NCBI GenBank assembly: GCA_905199755.1
Contig: CAJKHT010000001.1
Location: 1-64,000, forward strand
Source of the DNA: an uncultured Eubacteriales bacterium
Lineage (GTDB): Bacteria; Bacillota; Clostridia; UBA1381
Reading direction: 5' to 3'
DNA length: 64,000 nucleotides
In this document: in pieces, positions 34,207 to 42,990 of the stretch
Numbering within the stretch: the stretch's first letter is position 1
How the letters are laid out: every line of letters starts with the position of its first letter
Notes under the pieces: model-generated
Database searches by the model: none
The model's input: only the letters and a program-made list of their open reading frames with translations
What the model was told of the DNA's origin: nothing
Position numbers and translations under genes: made by a program

Positions 34207-35394
34207 TTAGATTTCACTAACTATTTTCAGAAGTTTATCCGTCATATCCGTCCTTTCCCACGAAACACCGAGGTCTTCCCTGCCCATATGACCATATGCG
34301 GCAAGCTGTCTGTATATCGGTTTTCTGAGTCCGAGACGTTCAATAATGGCATACGGACGCAAATCAAAAGCTTTTTCTATGGCTTTTTCTATTTTATCCT
34401 CGGGTACGGTTGACGTACCGAAAGTATCAACCATTATCGAAACAGGATGTGCCACTCCTATCGCATACGCAAGCTGAACCTCACACTTTTTTGCCAGTCC
34501 CGCAGCAACAACATTTTTTGCTGCCCAGCGCGCTGCATATGCAGCGCTTCTGTCAACCTTTGTGCAGTCTTTACCCGAAAACGCGCCGCCGCCGTGACGA
34601 GCATATCCGCCGTATGTGTCTACAATAATCTTTCTGCCTGTCAGTCCGCTGTCACCGTTAGGACCGCCTATAACAAATCTTCCTGTCGGATTTATATAAT
34701 ACTTTGTATTTTCATCTATAAGTTCACGAGGAAGTGTTGTAAGAATAACCTCCCGCTTTATATCCTCTCTGAGCTTTTCTATACTAACCTCTGGAGAGTG
34801 CTGGCTTGATACAACAACCGCATCTATGCGCACCGGCTTATCGTTATCATACTCGACCGTAACCTGTGTTTTTCCGTCAGGTCTTAAATAATCCAAAATA
34901 CCGTCTTTTCTTACCTGTGTAAGCTTTTTTGCCATTTTATGTGCCAAAGAAATCGGCATCGGCATAAGCTCGGGGGTTTCATCGCAGGCATAACCGAACA
35001 TCATTCCCTGGTCGCCTGCACCTGTCGAGTTTTCGCTTTCATGTTCGCCCTCTTCGCGGTTTTCATAGCCGGAATTTACTCCCTGCGCAATATCTGCCGA
35101 TTGTTCATCAATCGCCGTAACCACAGCACATGTATTTCCGTCAAAGCCGTATTTTGCTCTGTCATATCCTATATCAAGCACTACCTGACGTGCTACTTTC
35201 GGGAAATCAACATAACAATTCGTTGTTATTTCACCCATAATTGAAATTATACCTGTTGTACAGGTTGTTTCGCAGGCAACACGTGCCATAGGATCATGTT
35301 TTAAAATTTCATCTAATATAGCATCGGAAATCTGGTCACAGATTTTATCGGGATGCCCCTCCGTAACCGATTCCGAAGTAAATAATCTTCTCAT
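34207..35394 (-). CDS. metK: S-adenosylmethionine synthetase
   Basis: Makes SAM from methionine and ATP. 395 residues from the ATG at 35394 (RRLFTSESVTEGHPDKICDQ), which has GGAGGAG upstream; the frame's earlier start precedes the Shine-Dalgarno. Signatures GAGDQGMMFGYA near 120 and GGGAFSGKDCTKVDRSAAY near 265. Monocistronic, between lexA and glnA. No SAM riboswitch fits in its leader of about 50 nt. Confidence 0.98.
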   Translation of the reverse strand: MRRLFTSESVTEGHPDKICDQISDAILDEILKHDPMARVACETTCTTGIISIMGEITTNCYVDFPKVARQVVLDIGYDRAKYGFDGNTCAVVTAIDEQSADIAQGVNSGYENREEGEHESENSTGAGDQGMMFGYACDETPELMPMPISLAHKMAKKLTQVRKDGILDYLRPDGKTQVTVEYDNDKPVRIDAVVVSSQHSPEVSIEKLREDIKREVILTTLPRELIDENTKYYINPTGRFVIGGPNGDSGLTGRKIIVDTYGGYARHGGGAFSGKDCTKVDRSAAYAARWAAKNVVAAGLAKKCEVQLAYAIGVAHPVSIMVDTFGTSTVPEDKIEKAIEKAFDLRPYAIIERLGLRKPIYRQLAAYGHMGREDLGVSWERTDMTDKLLKIVSEI

Positions 35395-35448
35395 GTTTCT
35401 CCTCCGTTTGCCGCACCCGGCGGTCAAAAATTTTATACAACTAACTAT

Positions 35449-35477
35449 ATTGTACTATCAAATCCGCAAAAAGTCAA
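35449..35477 (-). promoter_or_regulatory. metK sigma-A promoter
   Basis: -35 TTGACT (35472-35477), 17-bp spacer, -10 TACAAT (35449-35454), directly behind the lexA stop codon. Confidence 0.75.
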
Positions 35478-35485
35478 TCATGCTG

Positions 35486-36130
35486 TTAAAATTTTCTGAA
35501 AACTCCGACAACCTTTCCTATAATAGATACTTCGTCCACTATTATCGGCTCCATGGTGTCGTTTTCGGGCTGGAGTCTGAAATGTCCTTTTTCCTTATAA
35601 AAAGTTTTTACAGTGGCTTCATTCTCATTAACCAGTGCAACGACTATATCACCGTTCATGGCAGTCGGCTGCTGCTCAACGATAATATAATCTCCGTCCA
35701 GAATTGCAGCATTAATCATCGATTCACCGCTTACTTTAAGCATGAATACATTTTTATTTTTTGCAAAATCCATAGGCAGCGGAAAGGTGTCACAATCAGT
35801 CTGCTGGATTGCGGTTATAGGCATACCGGCAGTTACCTTGCCGTACACGGGCACCTCAAGATATTTGTCATCATAAGCTTCCGACAGTTTTTTCAGTACA
35901 CTGCTGCCCTTGGGTGTATAATTTATCAGACGCATCGAACGGTTTTTTGAATCCTCCTTTGCGATATACCCCATTTGCTCAAGCTTTTTTAATCTTGCAT
36001 GAACAGTTGCCGTAGGAGTAAGACCTACGGCATTACATATTTCCCGAACCGACGGCGGATAGCCTTTAAGCTCTGCCTGTTCATATATAAAGTCCATAAT
36101 CTGAAAATCTTTTTCGCTGACTTTCGGCAT
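35486..36130 (-). CDS. lexA: LexA repressor
   Basis: SOS repressor with a winged-helix DNA-binding domain (about 1-70) and an S24 autocleavage domain. The Ala101-Gly102 cleavage site (KVTAGMPI), nucleophile Ser137 (VSGESMINA) and Lys175 (EATVKTFY) are all present, so self-cleavage should work. 214 residues. I chose the ATG at 36130 with AAGGAG 8 nt upstream; the GTG at 36139 abuts that site. It has its own promoter with an overlapping LexA-type box, implying autoregulation. Confidence 0.97.
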   Translation of the reverse strand: MPKVSEKDFQIMDFIYEQAELKGYPPSVREICNAVGLTPTATVHARLKKLEQMGYIAKEDSKNRSMRLINYTPKGSSVLKKLSEAYDDKYLEVPVYGKVTAGMPITAIQQTDCDTFPLPMDFAKNKNVFMLKVSGESMINAAILDGDYIIVEQQPTAMNGDIVVALVNENEATVKTFYKEKGHFRLQPENDTMEPIIVDEVSIIGKVVGVFRKF

Positions 36131-36165
36131 AAAATTCACTCCTTAAGAAATATATTCTTAATTAC

Positions 36166-36205
36166 AGTATAGCACAAACGTTCGTCAATGTCAAACATTT
36201 GTTTG
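36166..36205 (-). promoter_or_regulatory. lexA promoter with LexA operator
   Basis: -35 TTGACA (36189-36194), 17-bp spacer, -10 TATACT (36166-36171). The palindrome CAAAC-N4-GTTTG at 36192-36205 overlaps the -35 and resembles the Gram-positive SOS box CGAAC-N4-GTTCG. A half-site pair CAAACGTTCG lies in the spacer (36175-36184), without the usual 4-bp centre. Confidence 0.75.
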
Positions 36206-36232
36206 AATTTTGCGTATTTTTATTTTACGGAA

Positions 36233-36970
36233 TCAATCTTGTTTAAATTTGCGCCCTTTTAACAGAACGGTGGCACCGAATTTCGGCAATGCGGTCATTC
36301 TGCCTGCACGCTGAGGCTCTTTGCAAAGTCTGTAAAACCACTCAAGACCTGTTTTGCAGAAAAACTCCGGTGCGCGCTCTGCCTTTCCGGCAAAAACATC
36401 AAGACTTCCGCCTATGCCCATAGCTACCCGCGCATTAAGTTCATCTTTATGACGGTCTATCCATTTTTCCTGCAGCGGTGCACCCAGACATACAAACACA
36501 ATATCCGCACCCGAGTTGTTTATGTCACTGACAATATCCGCCTCTTCTTCGGGTTTAAAATAACCGTTTCTCAAACCGACTATTTTAAGTCCTTTATATT
36601 CCTTAAGAAGCTTTGACATTGCCTCCTCTGCCACCCCGGGCTTGCCGCCGAAAAGATACAGCTTATGTTCGGTATTATTTATTCTGCTAAGCACAACTCT
36701 TGCAATATCATAGCCCGCAGCACGTTCCCTTATCGGCTTTTTCAAAATCCTTGATGCATAAACAACACCGATACCGTCCGCAGTGAGCAAGTCGGCATTA
36801 TTCAGTACTTTTGCAAATCCGGGCTTTTTATATGCTTCCATGATTATTTCGGAATTGGGCGTATAAACGCTGTGCAGTCTGTCCTCATCAAAAAAACTCA
36901 TTATTTTATCAGCAGCACCGTTGATGTCAACCATGTCAACATGCACGCCGAGAATATTTACCTTATCCAT
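36233..36970 (-). CDS. WecG/TagA/CpsF family glycosyltransferase
   Basis: GT26-family membrane-associated glycosyltransferase, 245 residues; family members transfer N-acetylmannosamine(uronic acid) in teichoic acid or polysaccharide linkage-unit synthesis. Typical motifs: TPNSEIIMEAYKKP, LTADGIGVVYASRIL, YLFGGKPGVAEEA, VCLGAPLQEKWI, and GIGGSLDVFAGKAERAPEFF. I start at the ATG at 36970 with GGGAGG just upstream; the ATG at 36982 contains that Shine-Dalgarno. It follows citrate synthase by 16 nt at the end of the parE-parC operon. No teichoic acid genes are nearby, so the donor sugar is unknown. Confidence 0.88.
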   Translation of the reverse strand: MDKVNILGVHVDMVDINGAADKIMSFFDEDRLHSVYTPNSEIIMEAYKKPGFAKVLNNADLLTADGIGVVYASRILKKPIRERAAGYDIARVVLSRINNTEHKLYLFGGKPGVAEEAMSKLLKEYKGLKIVGLRNGYFKPEEEADIVSDINNSGADIVFVCLGAPLQEKWIDRHKDELNARVAMGIGGSLDVFAGKAERAPEFFCKTGLEWFYRLCKEPQRAGRMTALPKFGATVLLKGRKFKQD

Positions 36971-36986
36971 AGTTCCTCCCATTATA

Positions 36987-38351
36987 TCAGCGTTCCGCTA
37001 TCGGAATATACTCCGCTTTATGAATTATTGACTTATATGCCGGACGTATTATTCTGTCGCAGCCGATTATTTCCTCCAGCCTGTGAGCACTCCAGCCGAC
37101 AATTCTCGATATTGCAAACAGCGGAGTGTACATTTCCGGCGGTATTCCGAGCATTTTATATACAAAACCCGAATACATATCCACATTCGCGCACATAACC
37201 TTGTCGTTATGCTTAACCTTTGCAAAAACACCCGGAGTCAATTTCTCGACCGTATTATATAATTTATATTCGCGTTTAAATTCATCATTTTCCTCGGCAA
37301 GACGCTGCGCGCGTTCCTTTAAAAGAACACATCTCGGATCGCTGTAGGTATAAATCGCATGCCCCATTCCGTAGATCAGTCCGGCGCCGTCAAACGCTTC
37401 TTTTCTGAGGATTTTTTCGAGATATGCCGCCACTTCGTCCTCATCTTCCCAGTCACTTACCGCGGCTTCAATATCAGACATCATCGCCATAACCTTTTCG
37501 TTTGCACCGCCGTGCTTGGGACCTTTAAGAGAACCTAATGCGGCTGCAATCGCGCTGTAGGTATCCGTTCCCGATGACGAAACAACTCGTGTTGTAAATG
37601 CGCTGTTGTTTCCGCCGCCGTGTTCGGCATGCACCATCAGCAGTATATCAAGCATTTCCGCTTCCTCACGGGTATACTTATTATCTGCTCTAAGCATATA
37701 CAGCAGATTTTCGGCTGTGGATAAGTTCGGCTGCGGCGAATGAAGATACAGGCTGTTGCCGTCATGATAGTGACTCTTTGCCTGATAGCCGTACGCAGCC
37801 ATTACCGGCAAACGTGCAATAAGTCCGATTGACTGACGTATTATATTGCTGGCGCTTGTATCATCGGGATTAGGATCGTATGAATATGCCGCCAGTACCG
37901 ACCGCGCCATTTTGTTCATGACGTTCTTTGACGGAGCCTTTAAAATCATATCCTCGGCAAATCCCTCCGGCAATGCACGCATATTTCCGATAAGTCTTGT
38001 AAAGGATTTCAGTGCTTCCGAGTCCGGCAAATGACCGAACAAAAGCAAAAATGCCACTTCTTCAAATCCGAAACGTCTTTCTTCCTCGCAGTTTCTTACC
38101 AATTCCGCAATATCATAGCCGCGGTAGCGCAATTTTCCCTCTGCCGGAAATCTTTCGCCGTCATCAATATAATAGCCGATTACTTTACCGATTGATGTAA
38201 GTCCTGCTACAACACCGGTTCCGTCATCATTTCTCAGACCGCGTTTTACACCGTATTTTTTAAATGTTTCTTTCGGAAAAGGGCTGTACAGTTCTTCCGC
38301 TTCGGCACGGAATTTTTCCTCCAGCTCAATACGTTCTTTTTCCGTTAACAT
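36987..38351 (-). CDS. Citrate synthase (citrate/2-methylcitrate family)
   Basis: Condenses acetyl-CoA and oxaloacetate; here probably for the oxidative branch to 2-oxoglutarate and hence glutamate. 454 residues. Catalytic histidines in MVHAEHGGGNNSAF and SLKGPKHGGANE, substrate arginine region GMGHAIYTYSDPRCVLL, and the catalytic aspartate in NVDMYSGFVYKML. The N-terminus carries an extra 40 residues before the fold, common in Clostridia. ATG at 38351 with GGGAAG upstream. It lies 33 nt after parC and 16 nt before the TagA gene. A methylcitrate synthase role is possible. Confidence 0.92.
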   Translation of the reverse strand: MLTEKERIELEEKFRAEAEELYSPFPKETFKKYGVKRGLRNDDGTGVVAGLTSIGKVIGYYIDDGERFPAEGKLRYRGYDIAELVRNCEEERRFGFEEVAFLLLFGHLPDSEALKSFTRLIGNMRALPEGFAEDMILKAPSKNVMNKMARSVLAAYSYDPNPDDTSASNIIRQSIGLIARLPVMAAYGYQAKSHYHDGNSLYLHSPQPNLSTAENLLYMLRADNKYTREEAEMLDILLMVHAEHGGGNNSAFTTRVVSSSGTDTYSAIAAALGSLKGPKHGGANEKVMAMMSDIEAAVSDWEDEDEVAAYLEKILRKEAFDGAGLIYGMGHAIYTYSDPRCVLLKERAQRLAEENDEFKREYKLYNTVEKLTPGVFAKVKHNDKVMCANVDMYSGFVYKMLGIPPEMYTPLFAISRIVGWSAHRLEEIIGCDRIIRPAYKSIIHKAEYIPIAER

Positions 38352-38384
38352 AATGACCACTTCCCTTCAATTTCGCCGATTTTT

Positions 38385-40595
38385 TTATTCAAAGCTGAGT
38401 TGTGAATCCTCTTTTCTCAAAAAAGAGCCTGCGGCGGGAATATTTTTTGCTGTATAATGCTTTAAATCCTCTATGCCGCACAAAGCCGCCATGGTTATAC
38501 CCGTCAGCTTCGAGCCTTTTTTTCTGAGTGTCATTACCTGCACACCCTGAGTATTTTTAGTGGATTTTAAAGGTATTTTTTCTGTATTGACACACAGAAT
38601 TTTGTTATTATCGCTTCTGAAAACAATATCTTCATCATTCTCGAGAAGCTTTATACCGCAAATCGGAGACTTATCCGAATATGCTCCGATAAGTTTTTTT
38701 CTGTTTGTTTTTGTAGCATATTTATTCAGTTCAACCTTTGCCGCTTTTCCGTTTTCAAAAGCAAAGAGCATTGTTCCTTTGTAATCTGCCGTCACAACGG
38801 TATATATTATTTTTTCGCCCTCGTCAAGCCCGAGCAAGCCCGGAAGATATTCTCCCATTGCACTCACCTTGCAGTCCGGCATGTCATAGGTTTTCATTTT
38901 GTATACATTGCATTTGTTTGAGAAGAACAGCATATCCGATATATTTGTCGTTTCTATCGTCTGTACTATTTCATCATCTTCTTTAAGCTTATGCTCCGTT
39001 GTCGTTGACCGCAGAGACACGGCACTTACCTTTTTCAGATAATTTTCTCGGGTAAAAAATATCGTGAGCGCATAATCATTAATATGTTCTTCTTCTTTAT
39101 ACTCCGTAAGCTCATCCTCCATGATAAGCTGCGTCTTTCGCGGCTGACCGTATTTCTTGACAATCTGATTAAGCTGTGCGGCAATAAGCTTCTTTACCTT
39201 TTTATCACTAGACAATGTTTCGTTCAGCTCTTCAAGCTCCTCCATAAGCTTTTCTATTTCAGCCGTTCTGCTTAAAATGTATTCCCGGTTTAAATATCTG
39301 AGCTTAATATCCGCCACATATTCCGCCTGAATTTCATCAATACCGAACCCGTCCATCAAATTCGGGACTACGTCCTCATCACGTTCGGTATGACGTACTA
39401 TTGATACAGCCTTATCAATGTCAAGCAGAATTTTTTTAAGACCTGTCAGCAAATGCAGCTTTTCGCTCTTTTTTTCAATATCATATCTGATACTGTTTTT
39501 AATGCACTGCATTCTGAAATCAATCCAATAACCAAGTATTTCTCCGACACCCAAAACAACGGGGCGGTTATTTATCAACACATTGAAATTGCACGCAAAG
39601 CTGTCCTCAAGAGGTGTAAGCTTATAAAGCTTCAGCATAAGATCATCGGGATTTGTACCTCTTTTAAGGTCAATTGTAATCTTAAATCCGTCAAGTCCGG
39701 TTTCATCACGCGCATCGGAAATTTCTTTAAGTCTGTTTGCTTTTATAAGATCCATAATCTTCCCTATAATGGCTTCCGATGTTGTTGTATACGGAATTTC
39801 AGTGATTTCGATGCAGTTATTTGCTTTATCGTAAACATACTTTGAACGCAGTTTAAAGCTTCCGCGTCCCGTTTCGTATATTTTGCGCATTTCTTTTTTG
39901 GAATATATAAGCTCTGCTCCCATTGAGAAATCGGGTGCCGGCATATATTCCATAATATCGGTGTTCTTATCCTTCATATAGGCAATGGTTGCCTCACAGG
40001 TTTCCTTAAGATTAAACGAGCATATATTGCTCGCCATTCCTACGGCTATTCCCTGGTTCGGATTTACAAGGATATTCGGAAACGCCGCCGGCAGCAGCGT
40101 AGGCTCTTTCATTTCCCCGTCATAGTTATCGACAAATTTAACCGTATTTTTGTTTATATCGCCGAAAAGCTCGGCACAAATAGGATCGAGGCGCACTTCC
40201 GTATATCTGGAAGCCGCATATGCCATATCTCTCGAATACTGTTTACCGAAATTACCCTGCGACTCGATAAGCGGATGCAGCAATGCTTCGTTTCCGCGCG
40301 TGAGTCTTACCATTGTTTCATATATTGCGCTGTCACCGTGCGGATTAAGCTTCATCGTCTGACCTACAACGTTTGCGGATTTGGTAAGCTTTCCGCCCAA
40401 AAGCCCCATTTTATACATTGTATATAAAAGCTTTCTGTGTGCGGGCTTTAATCCGTCAATTTCCGGAATTGCACGAGAAACTATTACGCTCATTGCATAC
40501 GGCATATAGTTTTTTTCAAGTGTCTCTGTAATCGGCTGTTCCTCTATCGGCGCCGAAATAATTATATCTTCTTCTGTTTTCTTCTTTCTTGCCAT
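38385..40595 (-). CDS. parC: Type IIA topoisomerase subunit A (topoisomerase IV ParC-like)
   Basis: DNA-cleaving subunit, 736 residues. The quinolone-resistance region reads HGDSAIYE (86-93) with Ser89 where resistance substitutions occur; the catalytic tyrosine is Tyr131 in AASRYTEVRL. A coiled-coil tower region follows (about 410-460). The C-terminal part (about 500-720) has beta-pinwheel-like repeats but no clear GyrA box, favouring a decatenase over a gyrase. AGGAG precedes the ATG. It forms an operon with the ParE-like gene 57 nt upstream. Sequence alone does not fully separate ParC from a divergent GyrA paralogue. Confidence 0.88.
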   Translation of the reverse strand: MARKKKTEEDIIISAPIEEQPITETLEKNYMPYAMSVIVSRAIPEIDGLKPAHRKLLYTMYKMGLLGGKLTKSANVVGQTMKLNPHGDSAIYETMVRLTRGNEALLHPLIESQGNFGKQYSRDMAYAASRYTEVRLDPICAELFGDINKNTVKFVDNYDGEMKEPTLLPAAFPNILVNPNQGIAVGMASNICSFNLKETCEATIAYMKDKNTDIMEYMPAPDFSMGAELIYSKKEMRKIYETGRGSFKLRSKYVYDKANNCIEITEIPYTTTSEAIIGKIMDLIKANRLKEISDARDETGLDGFKITIDLKRGTNPDDLMLKLYKLTPLEDSFACNFNVLINNRPVVLGVGEILGYWIDFRMQCIKNSIRYDIEKKSEKLHLLTGLKKILLDIDKAVSIVRHTERDEDVVPNLMDGFGIDEIQAEYVADIKLRYLNREYILSRTAEIEKLMEELEELNETLSSDKKVKKLIAAQLNQIVKKYGQPRKTQLIMEDELTEYKEEEHINDYALTIFFTRENYLKKVSAVSLRSTTTEHKLKEDDEIVQTIETTNISDMLFFSNKCNVYKMKTYDMPDCKVSAMGEYLPGLLGLDEGEKIIYTVVTADYKGTMLFAFENGKAAKVELNKYATKTNRKKLIGAYSDKSPICGIKLLENDEDIVFRSDNNKILCVNTEKIPLKSTKNTQGVQVMTLRKKGSKLTGITMAALCGIEDLKHYTAKNIPAAGSFLRKEDSQLSFE

Positions 40596-40652
40596 AACTC
40601 ACTCCTGCCTTCATATACGTCTAAAATTAAGCATTATTTTCCGCTCATAACA

Positions 40653-42668
40653 TTATGATAAATCAAGCATCTCCATATAAAGTCCGCCGTTGATGGCTAT
40701 ATAGTCCTTTCTGCTTGCAATGTTATCTCCGAGCAGAATTTCAAACATCTGTGCAGTACGTTCAAGACTTTCCGGCGTTACGCGTATAAGGCGTCTTGTT
40801 GCAGGGTGCATTGTTGTAAGACTCATCATATCGGGTTGATTTTCGCCCAATCCCTTTGAACGCTTAATATCATATTCATCTTTTTCCTTTGAAAGTCCCG
40901 CTTCATTAAGAGCTGCGAGAATTTCATCCTTTTCCGCATCTGTATAGGCGAAATGCTTTTCGCCCTTGCGTTTTGTTTTCGTAACCGTTATTTCATAAAG
41001 CGGCGACTCCGCAATATACACCAGACCGGATTCAATAAGCGTAGGTGTAAGTCTGTAAAGCATCGTCAGAAGCAAGGTGCGAATCTGATAGCCGTCCACA
41101 TCGGCATCGGTACATATTATAACCTTGCTCCAGCGCAGGTTTTCAATATTAAAGCTGTCCAGCCCTTTGCTGCCGCTTTTTATTTCAACACCGCAGCCCA
41201 AAACCTTCATCAAATCCACGATTACATCGCTCTTAAAAATTCTCGGATAATCCGCTTTGAGACAGTTAAGTATTTTTCCGCGTATCGGCATTATTGCCTG
41301 GAAAGAAGCGTCCCGCGCAAGCTTACATGAGCCGAGAGCTGAATCTCCCTCAACAATGTACAGCTCGCGTTTTGAAGCATCTTTTGTGCGGCAGTCAACA
41401 AATTTCTCGACACGGTTTGTTACATCCATCGTGCCGGTCAGTTTTTTCTTAATATCTATACGTGCTTTTTCCGCATTCTCACGGCTTCGCTTATTGACAA
41501 GCACCTGATTGGCTATTTTTTCGGCATCGGCTTTGTTCTCTATGAAATAAACCTCCAGCTGATGCTTAAGAAAATCTGTCATTGCCTCTTGAATAAACTT
41601 GTTGTTTATTGCTTTTTTTGTCTGATTTTCATAGCTTGTCTGTGTAGAAAAAGAGTTTATTACCAATGCCAGACAATCGGCGACATCATTAAAATTTATT
41701 TTAGATTCATTCTTATTGTATTTATTATTACTTTTAAGGTATCTGTCGATTGCATAAACAAATGCGGTTTTTACCGCTTTGTCGGGTGAACCACCGTGCT
41801 CCAGCCAACTTGAATTATGATAGTATTCCAATACATTTACGGTATTTGAAAAGCAGAATGCCACTTGCATTTTCATTCTGTAATCGTCCTTGTCCTCACG
41901 GTCGCGTCCCGTTCTCTCACATTCCCAGCTTTCCACGGTGGTAAAAGCTTTATCTCCGACCGTTTCGCTTACATAATCAACAATGCCGTTTTCATAATAA
42001 TATTCAAACATTTCCAGACCTTCGTCCGTTTCGTTATACAAAACGAATTTCAGACCCGCGTTTACCATTGCCTGTTTATTGAGAGTATCCTTAAAGAACT
42101 CAACCGGAATATTTATATCCGTAAAAACCTCCGTATCGGGACGCCATTTCTGGACAGTTCCCGTCTGCACGCTGCGGGTAGGCTCTTTTTCAAGCTCCCC
42201 TACCGGCTCTCCTTTTTCAAAATGCAGGGTGTATTTGGTTTTATCACGCACTACCGTTACATCCATGTATTCGGACGAATACTGTGTGGCACACGCACCG
42301 AGTCCGTTAAGTCCCAGGCTGTATTCATACATTCCGCCGTTATTGTTGTCATATTTGCCGCCGGCATACAGCTCACAGAATACCAGTTCCCAGTTATAAC
42401 GCTGTTCTTTCTCATTATAATCCAAAGGAATACCCCTGCCGTGATCACGAACTTCGATTGAATTATCTTTAAAACGAGTAATTTCAATAAGAGAACCATA
42501 TCCTTCCCTTGCTTCATCTATTGAGTTTGACAATATTTCAAAAAAAGAGTGTTCACACCCCTCAAGACCATCTGAGCCGAAAATTACCGCCGGACGTTTT
42601 CGCACTCTGTCTGCTCCTTTTAACGAAACTATCGAACCGTTTCCGTACTCATGTTTCTTCTTAGGCAT
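40653..42668 (-). CDS. parE: Type IIA topoisomerase subunit B (topoisomerase IV ParE-like)
   Basis: ATPase subunit, 671 residues. GHKL motifs: EILSNSIDEAREG (about 43-55), DHGRGIPLD (about 74-82), and the lid GLNGLGACATQY. Transducer domain follows. TOPRIM: YIVEGDSALGSCKLARD near 434 and IICTDADVDGYQIRTLLLTMLYR near 515. C-terminal NGGLYMEMLDLS. GAAAGGA precedes the ATG. First gene of the operon parE-parC-citrate synthase-tagA, behind a promoter that carries a LexA-like box. Confidence 0.9.
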   Translation of the reverse strand: MPKKKHEYGNGSIVSLKGADRVRKRPAVIFGSDGLEGCEHSFFEILSNSIDEAREGYGSLIEITRFKDNSIEVRDHGRGIPLDYNEKEQRYNWELVFCELYAGGKYDNNNGGMYEYSLGLNGLGACATQYSSEYMDVTVVRDKTKYTLHFEKGEPVGELEKEPTRSVQTGTVQKWRPDTEVFTDINIPVEFFKDTLNKQAMVNAGLKFVLYNETDEGLEMFEYYYENGIVDYVSETVGDKAFTTVESWECERTGRDREDKDDYRMKMQVAFCFSNTVNVLEYYHNSSWLEHGGSPDKAVKTAFVYAIDRYLKSNNKYNKNESKINFNDVADCLALVINSFSTQTSYENQTKKAINNKFIQEAMTDFLKHQLEVYFIENKADAEKIANQVLVNKRSRENAEKARIDIKKKLTGTMDVTNRVEKFVDCRTKDASKRELYIVEGDSALGSCKLARDASFQAIMPIRGKILNCLKADYPRIFKSDVIVDLMKVLGCGVEIKSGSKGLDSFNIENLRWSKVIICTDADVDGYQIRTLLLTMLYRLTPTLIESGLVYIAESPLYEITVTKTKRKGEKHFAYTDAEKDEILAALNEAGLSKEKDEYDIKRSKGLGENQPDMMSLTTMHPATRRLIRVTPESLERTAQMFEILLGDNIASRKDYIAINGGLYMEMLDLS

Positions 42669-42705
42669 AGACTTATCCTTTCATAACATTATTGATATTC
42701 TTTAT

Positions 42706-42734
42706 ATTTTACCATACAAACATAGGTTTGTCAA
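42706..42734 (-). promoter_or_regulatory. parE promoter with LexA-like box
   Basis: -35 TTGACA (42729-42734), 17-bp spacer, -10 TAAAAT (42706-42711). The spacer contains the palindrome CAAAC-N4-GTTTG (42717-42730), one base pair wider if ACAAAC/GTTTGT is counted, with the same arms as the box at lexA. Confidence 0.7.
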
Positions 42735-42877
42735 ATTATATACGTGCTTTTTCTGTTAAATCCTTGTTACAAAAGCATTAATTTTCTATATTATGCCATA
42801 AAAAAACGTATTTACTCACACATTAGAAATAAATTTCTCTGCTGGAATAAAATTTAACTGTTTTTTTTATTTACCTA

Positions 42878-42906
42878 TTGTTTTACAGCATGTTTTGTGA
42901 TAAAAT
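42878..42906 (+). promoter_or_regulatory. Sigma-A promoter upstream of the cysteine-cluster gene
   Basis: -35 TTGTTT (42878-42883), 17-bp spacer, -10 TAAAAT (42901-42906). The 42669-42990 gap otherwise holds only the divergent parE promoter and a possible leader ORF. Confidence 0.5.
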
Positions 42907-42926
42907 AATAATATAAATATTTTAAC

Positions 42927-42989
42927 ATGGAGAAAAGGCTTGGATACGGTGTGTTTTTAACCGCTTTCTTTCAGGCTTGGTTTTTGTAA
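42927..42989 (+). CDS. Possible 20-residue leader peptide
   Basis: ATG at 42927 opens a 20-codon frame (MEKRLGYGVFLTAFFQAWFL) whose TAA ends 1 nt before the next gene's ATG. That next ATG has no Shine-Dalgarno of its own, so coupled translation is conceivable. The small frame also lacks a clear Shine-Dalgarno, so this is speculative. Confidence 0.25.
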   Translation: MEKRLGYGVFLTAFFQAWFL

Positions 42990-42990
42990 A

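Noticed and set aside
35395..35485. SAM riboswitch before metK
   Set aside because: The promoter lies 55 nt before the start; there is no room and no matching motif.
36175..36184. Second full LexA operator in the lexA promoter spacer
   Set aside because: The CAAAC and GTTCG halves abut without the 4-bp centre, so it is at most a pair of half-sites.
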